64,000 bases of DNA from Bacteroidales bacterium. GTDB lineage: Bacteria > Bacteroidota > Bacteroidia > Bacteroidales > UBA3824. Positions 17,001 through 23,911 of the stretch are shown piece after piece (the first letter of the stretch is position 1; every line of letters begins with the position of its first letter). Where the stretch lies: positions 62,001-126,000 of the forward strand of contig JAEDDH010000002.1 of NCBI GenBank assembly GCA_016293845.1, read 5' to 3'. A program made the position numbers and the translations under genes. The notes beneath the pieces were generated by a model. That model did not search any database. It saw nothing but the letters and a program-made list of their open reading frames with translations, and was not told the origin of the DNA.

Positions 17001-17310
17001 CGTTCCTAAGTTCTATTCTGAAGGTGGTTTTGACAAAGAGAATGATCTTATAATTGACCGTTCGTATCTCAAACTCCGCAACGTAACATTATCTTACACT
17101 TTGCCCAGAAGCCTTGTAAGCAAATGGAAACTTCAAGATGTAAGATTCTCGCTTTCGGCTGCTAACATACTGCTTTGGACTCCTGCCGAAAACTGCTACG
17201 TAGACCCCGAAACCACCACTTACGGCAACAACATTATGAGTAAGTTTGGTGAGTTTTTTGCCAACCCCACCAATCAGGTGTATACACTCGGAGTTTCTGT
17301 TAAATTCTAA
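14017..17310 (+). CDS. SusC/RagA-family TonB-dependent outer-membrane transporter
   Basis: The 1097-residue protein has a signal peptide ending ATAMAQ (about 22). Next come a carboxypeptidase-like regulatory domain (VTGKVTDESGNPIFGATIAVKG, about 26-100), the TonB-box-like QVEEVVVTALG near 108, a plug domain (AGKVAGVDIASAPG, RGAASFTNNQPLYVIDG, LKGAAATALYGSRAANGVVLITTKNG) and a 22-stranded beta-barrel ending in VYTLGVSVKF. It imports a large nutrient with its SusD partner, encoded 19 bp downstream. No glycoside hydrolase or protease gene is in this small locus, so the substrate is unknown. Confidence 0.95.
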   Translation: MGKRKIVLLLAFLLFSWATAMAQEKTVTGKVTDESGNPIFGATIAVKGTTIGTISGENGAYTIRIPERVANDSLVFSYIGYADQVHSLAGRTTIDVVMETADLQVEEVVVTALGISKSRRAVGSGTVQLSGDELNRGQNTNPMEALAGKVAGVDIASAPGPGASQNIMIRGAASFTNNQPLYVIDGVPFINTEASGDYKYGSISGAIGTHQSLDKLNNQTNLGSGINAINPNDIESMTVLKGAAATALYGSRAANGVVLITTKNGKNTDGKMTVTYDGSIAVERIGYISKSQDRWGQGWFDSEYQNAFSREENGNWGPQFTGLVQPWGNIYKNSQKVAKFEYLDSRIRDFYELGVSNSHSVSATGGTQNTSYYFSVSNTHQDGVIPDDYDTYNRTTVSTRGSHKWGIATITSSFNFSTEKTKAVPSGQGSSMIQSLWDTPNNISLVDLKDLNDPFNSVDYFFTPFAMNPYYLLENQSSEHRRNKIYGKFQADLQIFKDLKFTYRFGGDVQFSNTVSNQSIIKYGPESPISHISTSNERNGYLFNSRNTIYEINNDMFFTYSRALSSTLNVNAILGYSIMETKANTIFGEVTSLDIDGFYQLKNSLADAFASQDQEKKRMLGAFANIDFDWNRMVYLTVTLRNDWSSSLPKAHNSYMYPGVTASWIFTELGDGGHLGPLTFGKLRASYGFTGKDADPYSVYNFYTKSQYINPGYNGVDFAKFPLNGKQSWMAYSTLGNPDLKPEMTNEYEFGLDLEFFNGRLGFEGDYYNKYTKDLIEQLPIDQSTGFTMMHANLGDVRNQGYELVLHGTPLKLGDFTWKLSVNFSQNYNTVEKLKAQEVYLGGYVGCGIYAVEGKAMGQFKSQVAKKVKGKDGLEHIVVDGNGLVITDEKEQYVDKDVNEKFRAGLTSTFDYKGFSLSATFDLHYGGYLFSHTKSYLGWTGAGFETTFNDRNLFVVPNSVVETKDESNAIAHTGSVEENNVVYYELNEKPLYLSDVPKFYSEGGFDKENDLIIDRSYLKLRNVTLSYTLPRSLVSKWKLQDVRFSLSAANILLWTPAENCYVDPETTTYGNNIMSKFGEFFANPTNQVYTLGVSVKF

Positions 17311-17329
17311 TTTGTAAATATATAATAAG

Positions 17330-18841
17330 ATGGAAATAAGAAATTTAATATATTCGGTTGCAGTAGCGGGAATGGCATTGTTGCCTGTTTCTTGCGAAAA
17401 ATGGATTGATATCAACCACAATCCTAACAATCCTGAAAATGTTCCGGCAAAGAGCCTATTTGCTGGTGCGGCGGTTACCACCGCTTACAACCAAATGGCT
17501 TGGGACAACCTATTTGTGGCTGGCGTTTGGGATCAGTATTTTACTCAAAACGAAAACGCAAGTCAGTTTAAAGAAGCTGAAAAATACTTTGCTCAACATT
17601 TTGAAGACAACTATCGAAATGCGTATGCATCGTTAGGAAATTTGAAAGAGATTATTGCAAAATCGAGCGAAGATTCTGAATATAGATTTGTAAGCGAACT
17701 TCTTTCGATTTACAATTGGCAAAATATTGTAGATCTTTGGGGCGATGTGCCATATTCCGAAGCTCTCAATGTGGAAATCACTTCGCCTAAATTCGACAAA
17801 GCTGACGATATTTACAAAGTCCTTTTGGATCGTATCGACAAAGTTATTGCCGATTATGAAAGCGGTAAGTTTACAAGCGAACCTATTTCTGTTGATGGAT
17901 ACGATTTTATATTTGGCGGCGATCTCGATTTGTGGTATCAATTTGCCAATTCGCTCAAACTTAAACTTAATATCCATTTGGCTCAATACAGCGGTTTGGG
18001 TATGACTTATAGCGAAATGCTCAATTTTATTGGCGATGAGTCTAAGTTTCTTACAAGCACCAATGCAATGCTTCCCGCAAAAGTTTGGGGCGACAAATCT
18101 ACCAAACTATATCCTTTGGATGAGTACGAAAATGGTCAATATCTTTCTACCAATATTGTAGCCAGCATGACTTATACTTCGTACACTGGTTTGGGCAACG
18201 ACCCGAGGGCTACTATAATTTTTGGCGCAAATCCTGCTGGTGCTCTTCAAGGCGATTATCAAAACCATTCGCAAGGTACTGTTAGCAAAGTAAAACAAAG
18301 CCAAATTGTTAAAAATATTCCTTTGATTTCGGCTTGGGAAGTATTGTTTAACATGGCAGAAATTTATGTAGAAAACGGCGATATGGACAAAGCCAAAGCT
18401 GCTTACGAAAACGCTGTAAAAGCAAGTCTCGAATACTGGGGCGTTTCTGACAACAGCATTCTTACTAACGATAAATATGCAAGTTGGGACGCTCTTGCCA
18501 CCGACAAAGAACAAGCTCTCCGCTTGATTGGCTTGCAACGTTGGGTAGCATTTGCAATGACACAGCATGGCGAATCTTTCGTTACCCGCAACCGTACCAA
18601 ATATCCCGTTCTTAGTAGCATAATTCCTTCTAATTCAACACGTAGCGCTCTTAAAGACGAATTTCCCGCAGGTAAGTTTATTGTTTCGTTTGCCGGTGTT
18701 GGCACATTTGCTGGAGCGATGCCCGCTTCTGCCGTTTATCCTCAGAGCGGAGTGCTCGACCGCAATATCAATGCTCCCGCGCAGAAAAGCAACGTTACTG
18801 TTAAAATTTTCTGGGATACTAAAGAAACTATTGTAGAATAA
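17330..18841 (+). CDS. SusD/RagB-family nutrient-binding lipoprotein (SusD-like_2 type)
   Basis: The 503-residue lipoprotein has its lipobox at LLPVSC (Cys22), then EKWIDINHNPNNP, typical of the SusD-like_2 subgroup. TPR-like helices follow, including AWEVLFNMAEIYVENGDMDKAKAAYENAV near 345, and it ends with RNINAPAQKSNVTVKIFWDTKE. It forms the surface lid of the SusC transporter encoded just upstream. Two accessory lipoproteins follow in the same direction, so this is a four-gene operon. Confidence 0.94.
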   Translation: MEIRNLIYSVAVAGMALLPVSCEKWIDINHNPNNPENVPAKSLFAGAAVTTAYNQMAWDNLFVAGVWDQYFTQNENASQFKEAEKYFAQHFEDNYRNAYASLGNLKEIIAKSSEDSEYRFVSELLSIYNWQNIVDLWGDVPYSEALNVEITSPKFDKADDIYKVLLDRIDKVIADYESGKFTSEPISVDGYDFIFGGDLDLWYQFANSLKLKLNIHLAQYSGLGMTYSEMLNFIGDESKFLTSTNAMLPAKVWGDKSTKLYPLDEYENGQYLSTNIVASMTYTSYTGLGNDPRATIIFGANPAGALQGDYQNHSQGTVSKVKQSQIVKNIPLISAWEVLFNMAEIYVENGDMDKAKAAYENAVKASLEYWGVSDNSILTNDKYASWDALATDKEQALRLIGLQRWVAFAMTQHGESFVTRNRTKYPVLSSIIPSNSTRSALKDEFPAGKFIVSFAGVGTFAGAMPASAVYPQSGVLDRNINAPAQKSNVTVKIFWDTKETIVE

Positions 18842-18851
18842 CTTTAAAATT

Positions 18852-19526
18852 ATGCAGAAAATGAAAAAACTCTATATTTTCCTTTTGGCAGCATTACCCT
18901 TGTTGTCGGGTTGCTCCAAAGACAGCGAAGATCATTCGTTTATAACCGATTACGCTTCTCTTTCGGTATCGGGTGATGACTTAATTTTCTTAACCTTAGG
19001 CGACGACTATGTTGAACCGGGAATAAAAGCTGAAATTGCTGGTGATGATGTAACTTCACAAATTGAAATTGACAACCCGTTTGTAAAAGGTGAACTCGGC
19101 AGATTTATCGTGAATTATAGTATCACTAATGCCGATGGCTATTCAGCAAATGCTTCACGCACTATAGTTGTATTAGATCCATCAAATCCTGTTAAGCAAG
19201 GTTTTGTTACCATTCACAATACTCGCGATGGCTCTGCCGAAGAGTATGATGTTGATATCTTGTTTTGCAGTTTAGGTGATAATAATTATTACGTTAGCGA
19301 CCTTCTCGGTGGTTTTTACGCTCAAGGTAGAGAATATGGCGATGCTTATGCTCTTCCTGGTGTAATCAATATCGCCGACGATGGTACAGTATCGCTTGTA
19401 ACATCTGAATCTTGTGCTTTCGGTGGTAGCGCTGACGATGTTGAGGGTAAGTACGATGTAGCAAACGGCACATTCAAAATTTCTACCTCGTATTTGGATA
19501 TGGTGTTCAATATGGAAGTTAAATAA
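18852..19526 (+). CDS. DUF5012-type surface lipoprotein of the SusC/D locus
   Basis: The 224-residue lipoprotein has a signal MKKLYIFLLAALPLLSGC; ATG 18861 gives the same signal without the first three residues and is equally possible. Next comes an immunoglobulin-like region (LTLGDDYVEPGIKAEIAGDDVTS, SITNADGYSANASRTIVV, about 45-110) like DUF5011/5012 domains, then a beta-rich C-terminal half containing the SFGSS-like SCAFGGSADDVEG. These lipoproteins accompany particular SusC/D pairs and probably bind the same nutrient. The gene lies 10 bp after susD. Confidence 0.72.
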   Translation: MQKMKKLYIFLLAALPLLSGCSKDSEDHSFITDYASLSVSGDDLIFLTLGDDYVEPGIKAEIAGDDVTSQIEIDNPFVKGELGRFIVNYSITNADGYSANASRTIVVLDPSNPVKQGFVTIHNTRDGSAEEYDVDILFCSLGDNNYYVSDLLGGFYAQGREYGDAYALPGVINIADDGTVSLVTSESCAFGGSADDVEGKYDVANGTFKISTSYLDMVFNMEVK

Positions 19527-19543
19527 TTTAAAACACAACGAAG

Positions 19544-20017
19544 ATGAAAAATATTCTTAAATATTTCGCTCTTGCGGCTGTTGTATTTACCACCGCGTGC
19601 GACAAAGACCCCGATATTTGGCAAACCAACACCAAAGATATCAATGGAACCTGGGAAGTTACCGTTTCGGTTGGCGGTGAAGTCCTTTCATCTCATGACG
19701 ATGGCGGACAGGTATATATCTATAATACAAATGCCAACAACGATAGCGTTTGGATTCAAGATAATGCTTGGTTTGGCTTTAAGGTGAAGGCTGGCACTAA
19801 TCCTCAAAGCCTTACTTTTCAAAACACCGATGAAGAGCTGCTCAATGGTATCGTTATCAAAAATGGTGTAAAAGTTCAACCTCAATATCTGCTTGGCGGA
19901 CCTATTACCGTCGATAGTATTTATTTTGAAGTAAAAGTTGAAGAAGATGATGGTACGCTTAATACTTACCAATTCTCTGGCTACCGTCACACAGGTTGGG
20001 AATCGTATGTAGAATAA
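19544..20017 (+). CDS. Putative lipid-binding-type lipoprotein (Lipid_bd family)
   Basis: The 157-residue lipoprotein has its lipobox at FTTAC (Cys19). The pattern of INGTWEVTVSVGGEV, then ND SVWIQDN, then DSIYFEVKVEEDDG and GYRHTGWESY at the end, matches the small calycin-like 'lipid-binding' lipoproteins that close many SusC/D operons. Lipid binding is only the family name and is not demonstrated for most members. It lies 17 bp after the DUF5012 gene and is followed by a strong terminator. Confidence 0.7.
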   Translation: MKNILKYFALAAVVFTTACDKDPDIWQTNTKDINGTWEVTVSVGGEVLSSHDDGGQVYIYNTNANNDSVWIQDNAWFGFKVKAGTNPQSLTFQNTDEELLNGIVIKNGVKVQPQYLLGGPITVDSIYFEVKVEEDDGTLNTYQFSGYRHTGWESYVE

Positions 20018-20042
20018 TCCCAATCTAACCTTAGAATTATTT

Positions 20043-20088
20043 CCCCCGTTGCAAATATCATTTTTGCCGCGGGGGATTTTTTTTGATT
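20043..20088 (+). terminator. Rho-independent terminator of the SusC/D operon
   Basis: TCCCCCG pairs with CGGGGGA around 20043-20076, with GCAAA/TTTGC pairing inside, followed by TTTTTTTT. Confidence 0.88.
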
Positions 20089-20458
20089 ATATCTTTATGC
20101 CCACCATTGTCATATCGTCGATTAGCGGGCGGCCGTTGCGCCATTCGGTCATTGTTTTGTCGAGCAGTTTGCATTGCGTTTCGGTGGGACGGTAATAATT
20201 GGCGCGTATAAAGTCGATAAGGCTTTTGGTAGAAAACTTGCGTCCGATAATGTCATCAAGTTCACGGTTGTGAGTGTTGATGCGTTCGGCGTAGGTAATG
20301 CTGCGGTATACTTTTTTGTTAACTGCCGAAAGTTGCTCGTTGGCGCGGTGTTTGGTTTTCAACGCTTTGATGATAAAAAACACAAGCAAAGTTGCAAGTA
20401 TAAGTCCTGCAACTTTGCTTGTGCGGCGAATGTATCTAAAATGTTTTAAAAGCTTATC
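20087..20458 (-). pseudogene. Remnant of a membrane-anchored SpoIIE (PP2C) phosphatase
   Basis: The minus-strand frame is open from 20458 to the stop at 20087 but has no good ATG and begins inside the folD stop region. It encodes a membrane helix (GLILATLLVFFIIKAL), the start of the coiled linker (QLSAVNKKVYRSITYAERI, the usual entry to the SpoIIE domain in Bacteroidetes), then abruptly the last 60 residues of that domain (FIRANYYRPTETQCKLLD, EWRNGRPLIDDMTMVGIKI). The whole catalytic core between YAERI and the C-terminus is missing, as is the usual N-terminal TPR region. It is therefore a deletion derivative, probably non-functional. It starts where folD ends. Confidence 0.78.
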
Positions 20459-21320
20459 TCATTTTGCCTGCTTTGAGAGTGTTTTTTAAAAGCGAGCAAA
20501 TAGTCATCGGTCCAACTCCGCCCGGTACAGGGGTGATGTACGAACATTTGGGTGCAACGTTTTCAAAATCAACATCGCCTTTGAGTCTGAAACCCGATTT
20601 GGTGTCGGATGCGGGAACACGTGTGGTGCCAACGTCAATTACAGCCGCTCCCTTTTTTACCATGTCGGCGGTAACAAATCCGGGGCGACCAATGGCGGCT
20701 ACCAAAATATCAGCTGTGTGGGCAATCTCTTTGAGGTTTTCAGTGCGGCTGTGGCAAACGGTAACTGTGGCGTCGATGCCCTTCTGACTCATCAAGATGC
20801 TCAGCGGGCGACCTACAATATTGCTACGTCCAATAATTACGCAGTGTTTGCCTGCAGTTTCTATTTTGTAACGTTTAATCAAGTCTACAATGCCCGAAGG
20901 TGTGGCAGATACAAAAGTATCCAATCCAGCCACCAAACGACCGAGGTTTACGGGGTGGAATCCGTCAACGTCTTTGTTGGGCGAAATGGCTTCGATTATC
21001 TTCTGCTCGTTGATATGCTTTGGCAACGGAAGTTGAACGATAAAACCGTCAACATCAGGGTCGTTGTTGAGTTTGTCAACTGTATCGAGAATCTGCTGTT
21101 CGGTGGCATCATCTTCAAAACGTATAAGTGACGATTTGAATCCAACCTCTTCGCAAGATTTTATTTTGTGGGCAACGTATGTTTCGCTGCCACCATCGTG
21201 TCCTACAAGCACAGCAGCAAGATGAGGGGCTTTTTTGCCCTCGTCAATCATCTGCTTAACTTCTTGAGCTATTTCGGCTTTGATTTCTGCCGAAGTCTTT
21301 TTTCCGTCGATTAGTGTCAT
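20454..21320 (-). CDS. folD: Methylenetetrahydrofolate dehydrogenase/cyclohydrolase
   Basis: The 288-residue length is normal for bifunctional FolD. Signatures are ETYVAHKIKSCEEVGF near 46-61 (with the catalytic lysine in YVxxK), DGFIVQLPLP near 93, HCVIIGRSNIVGRP near 160 (NADP-binding) and ITPVPGGVGPMTICSLL near 265. It interconverts methylene-, methenyl- and formyl-tetrahydrofolate in the cytoplasm. It lies 15 bp downstream of ffh and is probably transcribed with it. Confidence 0.98.
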   Translation of the reverse strand: MTLIDGKKTSAEIKAEIAQEVKQMIDEGKKAPHLAAVLVGHDGGSETYVAHKIKSCEEVGFKSSLIRFEDDATEQQILDTVDKLNNDPDVDGFIVQLPLPKHINEQKIIEAISPNKDVDGFHPVNLGRLVAGLDTFVSATPSGIVDLIKRYKIETAGKHCVIIGRSNIVGRPLSILMSQKGIDATVTVCHSRTENLKEIAHTADILVAAIGRPGFVTADMVKKGAAVIDVGTTRVPASDTKSGFRLKGDVDFENVAPKCSYITPVPGGVGPMTICSLLKNTLKAGKMR

Positions 21321-21335
21321 ATTGTTATATGTGTT

Positions 21336-22673
21336 TTATCTGCGTCTGCCCATTCCTTGCATCATACCCATAAGACGGCGTCCGCCTCCGCCAGAGAGCA
21401 TTTTCATCATTTTGCGAGTTTCTTCAAATTGTTTCAAAAGGCGGTTTACCACTGCTACGTCGGTGCCCGAACCGTCGGCAATGCGGCGGCGGCGCGAACC
21501 GTTGATAATATCTGGATGCTCGCGTTCAAACGGGGTCATCGATTTGATAATCGCCTCAATCTCTTTGAATGCGTCGTCGCTGATGTCTAAGTTTTTGATA
21601 GCCTTGCCTACGCCCGGAATCATCGAGGCTAAGTCTTTGAGGCTACCCATCTTTTTGATTTGCTGTATTTGGTCGAGAAAATCGTTGAAGTTAAACTGGT
21701 CTTTGCGGATTTTAGCTTGCAGTTTGGCTGCCTCTTCGGCGTCGTATTGTTGTTGCAAACGTTCTGCCAACGAAACGATGTCGCCCATGCCGAGGATACG
21801 GTCGGCCATACGGGCAGGGTAGAAAATATCAAGAGCGTCGATTTTTTCGCCCGATGATACAAATTTGATTGGCTTGTCTACTGTGTAGCGAATCGAAAGA
21901 GCTGCACCACCACGAGTGTCGCCGTCTAATTTGGTGAGCACCACGCCATCGAAATTGAGTCGGTCGTTGAATGCTTTGGCTGTGTTAACCGCATCTTGAC
22001 CGGTCATTGAGTCTACTACAAAAAGTATTTCGGTGGGCTTGGTTTCGTTTTTGATGTTGGTGATTTCGGTCATCATCTCCTCGTCAACTGCCAAACGACC
22101 GGCGGTATCTATAATTACCACATCGTTGCCGTTTTGCTTAGCCTGTTTGATGGCTTCGCGGGCAATTTTTACGGGATTCTTTTCTCCGTCTTCGGTGTAA
22201 ACCGGCACGTTGATTTGTGCGGCAAGCACTTTCAACTGATCAATAGCGGCAGGACGGTAAACGTCGCCTGCTACGAGCAATGGTTTTTTACCTTTTTTGC
22301 TTTTTACAAAGTTGGCAAATTTTCCCGAGAAAGTGGTTTTACCAGAACCTTGCAAACCGGCAATAAGGATAATTGCGGGGTCGGCTTTGAGGTTAACTTC
22401 GGTTTCTGTAGTACCCATAAGGGTGATAAGTTCGTCGTGAACGATCTTGATCATCAACTGAGTAGGATTCAGCTGACCCTGAACTTCAGAACCGAGTGCT
22501 TTTTCCTTTACCTTGTTGGTAAAATCTTTAACGATGTTGTAGTTAACGTCGGCATCGAGCAACGCGCGGCGCACATCTTTAAGGGCGTCCACCACGTTGA
22601 TTTCGGTGAGTTTGCCGTCGCCTTTTATCTTTTTAAACGACTGTTCAAGTTTTTCGGATAGACTTTCAAACAT
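21336..22673 (-). CDS. ffh: Signal recognition particle protein
   Basis: The 445-residue SRP GTPase targets nascent membrane proteins together with 4.5S RNA and FtsY. It has an N domain (1-90) and a G domain with the P-loop GLQGSGKTTFSGK near 107, DTAGRL near 190 and TKLDGDTRGG near 247. The methionine-rich M domain ends MMKMLSGGGGRRLMGMMQ and then GMGRRR. Length and motifs are normal. A minus-strand promoter is visible at 22740-22770. Confidence 0.98.
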   Translation of the reverse strand: MFESLSEKLEQSFKKIKGDGKLTEINVVDALKDVRRALLDADVNYNIVKDFTNKVKEKALGSEVQGQLNPTQLMIKIVHDELITLMGTTETEVNLKADPAIILIAGLQGSGKTTFSGKFANFVKSKKGKKPLLVAGDVYRPAAIDQLKVLAAQINVPVYTEDGEKNPVKIAREAIKQAKQNGNDVVIIDTAGRLAVDEEMMTEITNIKNETKPTEILFVVDSMTGQDAVNTAKAFNDRLNFDGVVLTKLDGDTRGGAALSIRYTVDKPIKFVSSGEKIDALDIFYPARMADRILGMGDIVSLAERLQQQYDAEEAAKLQAKIRKDQFNFNDFLDQIQQIKKMGSLKDLASMIPGVGKAIKNLDISDDAFKEIEAIIKSMTPFEREHPDIINGSRRRRIADGSGTDVAVVNRLLKQFEETRKMMKMLSGGGGRRLMGMMQGMGRRR

Positions 22674-22739
22674 TTATAATATTCTATTAAGTTGTAATTC
22701 AATACATTAGGGTAGGTAAATTCGAGCCTACATTTTTTG

Positions 22740-22770
22740 CAAAATTAGAAATAAAAATGAATACAACAAA
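22740..22770 (-). promoter_or_regulatory. Predicted promoter of ffh-folD
   Basis: On the minus strand TTTG (22770-22767), a 19-nt spacer and TAATTTTG (22747-22740) match the Bacteroidales consensus. The start codon at 22673 lies about 60 nt downstream of the expected start point. Confidence 0.7.
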
Positions 22771-22785
22771 TTTTTTTTGAGGTAT

Positions 22786-22822
22786 AAAAAATCCCGATTT
22801 CGAGAATCTCGAAACCGGGAAG
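22786..22822 (-). terminator. Rho-independent terminator of the 22851-23531 lipoprotein gene
   Basis: On the minus strand TCCCG-x-TTTCGAGA pairs with TCTCGAAA-x-CGGGA and is followed by TTTTTT. It lies about 30 bp after the stop codon. Confidence 0.85.
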
Positions 22823-22850
22823 TAATTATGAATGATTGCACAAGCGTGTA

Positions 22851-23531
22851 TTATTCGCGGTTGCTGTCGAGACGTGTCATTTCGAGTTTTGTAGATTCAC
22901 CCGATTTGAGAGTCATAGCGTTGTCGGTAAGATCTTCAACAGTCCAAGTCATGAAGAATGAGCTTTCTCCGTTTTTAACTTCAAATTCGATGGTGTTGTT
23001 GTCTTTCATACGCCAAGATTTGAATTCATTTTTCTGATCTTTACCAACGTTTTTGCATTTGCCGCTTTTGCGGAGCTCGAATGTGATTTCGGTGTTGTCT
23101 TTGCCTGCGCCCCATTTGCCAAGGAGTTTCTTGAAGTTGGCAGCGTAAGAAAGGTCGAGTGATTTCTCGTTGTCGGTAGCTGCTTTGTTAGCGCCGTCAG
23201 CTTCGATGTATTTTACTATGATGGGCTCACCTTCGATAAGTTCTTGTCCGGGGTTGGGGATTACAACTGTGATTGTCTGGCCTTCTGAGTTGCGGATAAC
23301 GTAGTTTTGTCCGTCGATAGATTCGATCCAGCCTTGGAACGATTTAGCCTGAGCTAAAGCTTGGTCGTCGGCTGCTGCTTGCTGAGCTGCTGCGTCTTGT
23401 GCGCCATTGTTAGCTGTCTGTTCTATGTTTTGTGCACCGTTTTCGTCGGTGGTTTCACCGTTTTTGTTGCCGCTCTTGCAAGATGCGAGAGCCAAGGCAG
23501 CGATTGCTGCTACATAAAATATTTTTTTCAT
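22851..23531 (-). CDS. Lipoprotein with lipocalin-like C-terminal domain
   Basis: The 226-residue protein has a signal and lipobox ALALASC (Cys18), then a low-complexity Ala/Gln/Asn/Glu linker (about 25-65). A first small beta domain follows (QGWIESIDGQNYVIRNSEG), then a lipocalin/calycin-like region (FKKLLGKWGAGKDNTEITFELRKSG near 133, SWRMKDNNTIEFEV, MTLKSGESTKLEMTR). The ligand is unknown. The gene stands alone with its own terminator, and a TAAATTTG at 23575-23582 on the minus strand may be its -7 element. Confidence 0.7.
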   Translation of the reverse strand: MKKIFYVAAIAALALASCKSGNKNGETTDENGAQNIEQTANNGAQDAAAQQAAADDQALAQAKSFQGWIESIDGQNYVIRNSEGQTITVVIPNPGQELIEGEPIIVKYIEADGANKAATDNEKSLDLSYAANFKKLLGKWGAGKDNTEITFELRKSGKCKNVGKDQKNEFKSWRMKDNNTIEFEVKNGESSFFMTWTVEDLTDNAMTLKSGESTKLEMTRLDSNRE

Positions 23532-23574
23532 AGTAGTAAATAAATTAAATAATGTTTTTAAATTTTATTCGCTG

Positions 23575-23603
23575 CAAATTTACAAAAAAACTGATTACGC
23601 AAA
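23575..23603 (-). promoter_or_regulatory. Candidate promoter of the lipocalin-like lipoprotein gene
   Basis: On the minus strand TAAATTTG (23582-23575) fits TAnnTTTG, with TTTG (23603-23600) 17 nt upstream, slightly short of the usual spacing. Confidence 0.4.
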
Positions 23604-23707
23604 CTTTTTTTTCTCCGATTTGTTAAAAAAAATAAAAATTTTTCACTTTATTGAATTTATATGCAACCTGCATTTAAAAAATTAATAAAAAAAACAATCG
23701 CTACGGT

Positions 23708-23738
23708 TTTGTTATTACAAAAATTTACCTTACTTTTG
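23708..23738 (+). promoter_or_regulatory. Promoter of the aromatic amino acid operon
   Basis: TTTG (23708-23711), a 19-nt spacer and TACTTTTG (23731-23738) match the Bacteroidales consensus exactly. Transcription would begin near 23745, just before the leader peptide. Confidence 0.8.
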
Positions 23739-23761
23739 TGCCACAATAATAGATTGACACC

Positions 23762-23824
23762 ATGAAGCAGAACAACAAAATTTATTTTATTTATTATTAT
23801 CACTTTAGCAGCTGTGCGAGGTGA
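23762..23824 (+). CDS. Tyr/Phe-rich leader peptide of the aromatic operon
   Basis: A 20-codon frame runs from ATG 23762 to TGA 23822-23824. It holds four Tyr and two Phe codons in an eight-residue stretch (YFIYYYHF, residues 8-15), far above chance. It lies between a consensus promoter and a terminator in front of pheA and tyrA. The last codons and stop (GCGAGG, 23816-23821) can pair with the 5' arm of the terminator, as in classical attenuation. The peptide itself has no expected function beyond sensing charged tRNA-Tyr and tRNA-Phe. Confidence 0.88.
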   Translation: MKQNNKIYFIYYYHFSSCAR

Positions 23825-23896
23825 TATTTCTTTGTTGTATATGGTTATGATATAAAGATTTAGAGCCTCGCCAAGTAATACGGCGGGGTTTTTTTG
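23816..23896 (+). promoter_or_regulatory. Transcription attenuator: antiterminator and terminator of the pheA operon
   Basis: The terminator is CCTCGCC (23866-23872), a 9-nt loop, GGCGGGG (23882-23888) and seven T. The alternative pairing is GCGAGG (23816-23821) with CCTCGC (23866-23871), helped by CTTT/AAAG pairing inside, and it excludes the terminator. A ribosome stalled on the Tyr/Phe codons leaves GCGAGG free, so the antiterminator forms and the operon is read. A ribosome reaching the stop codon covers it, so the terminator forms. This logic is inference from the sequence. Confidence 0.85.
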
Positions 23897-23911
23897 TTAA
23901 TTAAACTAAAA

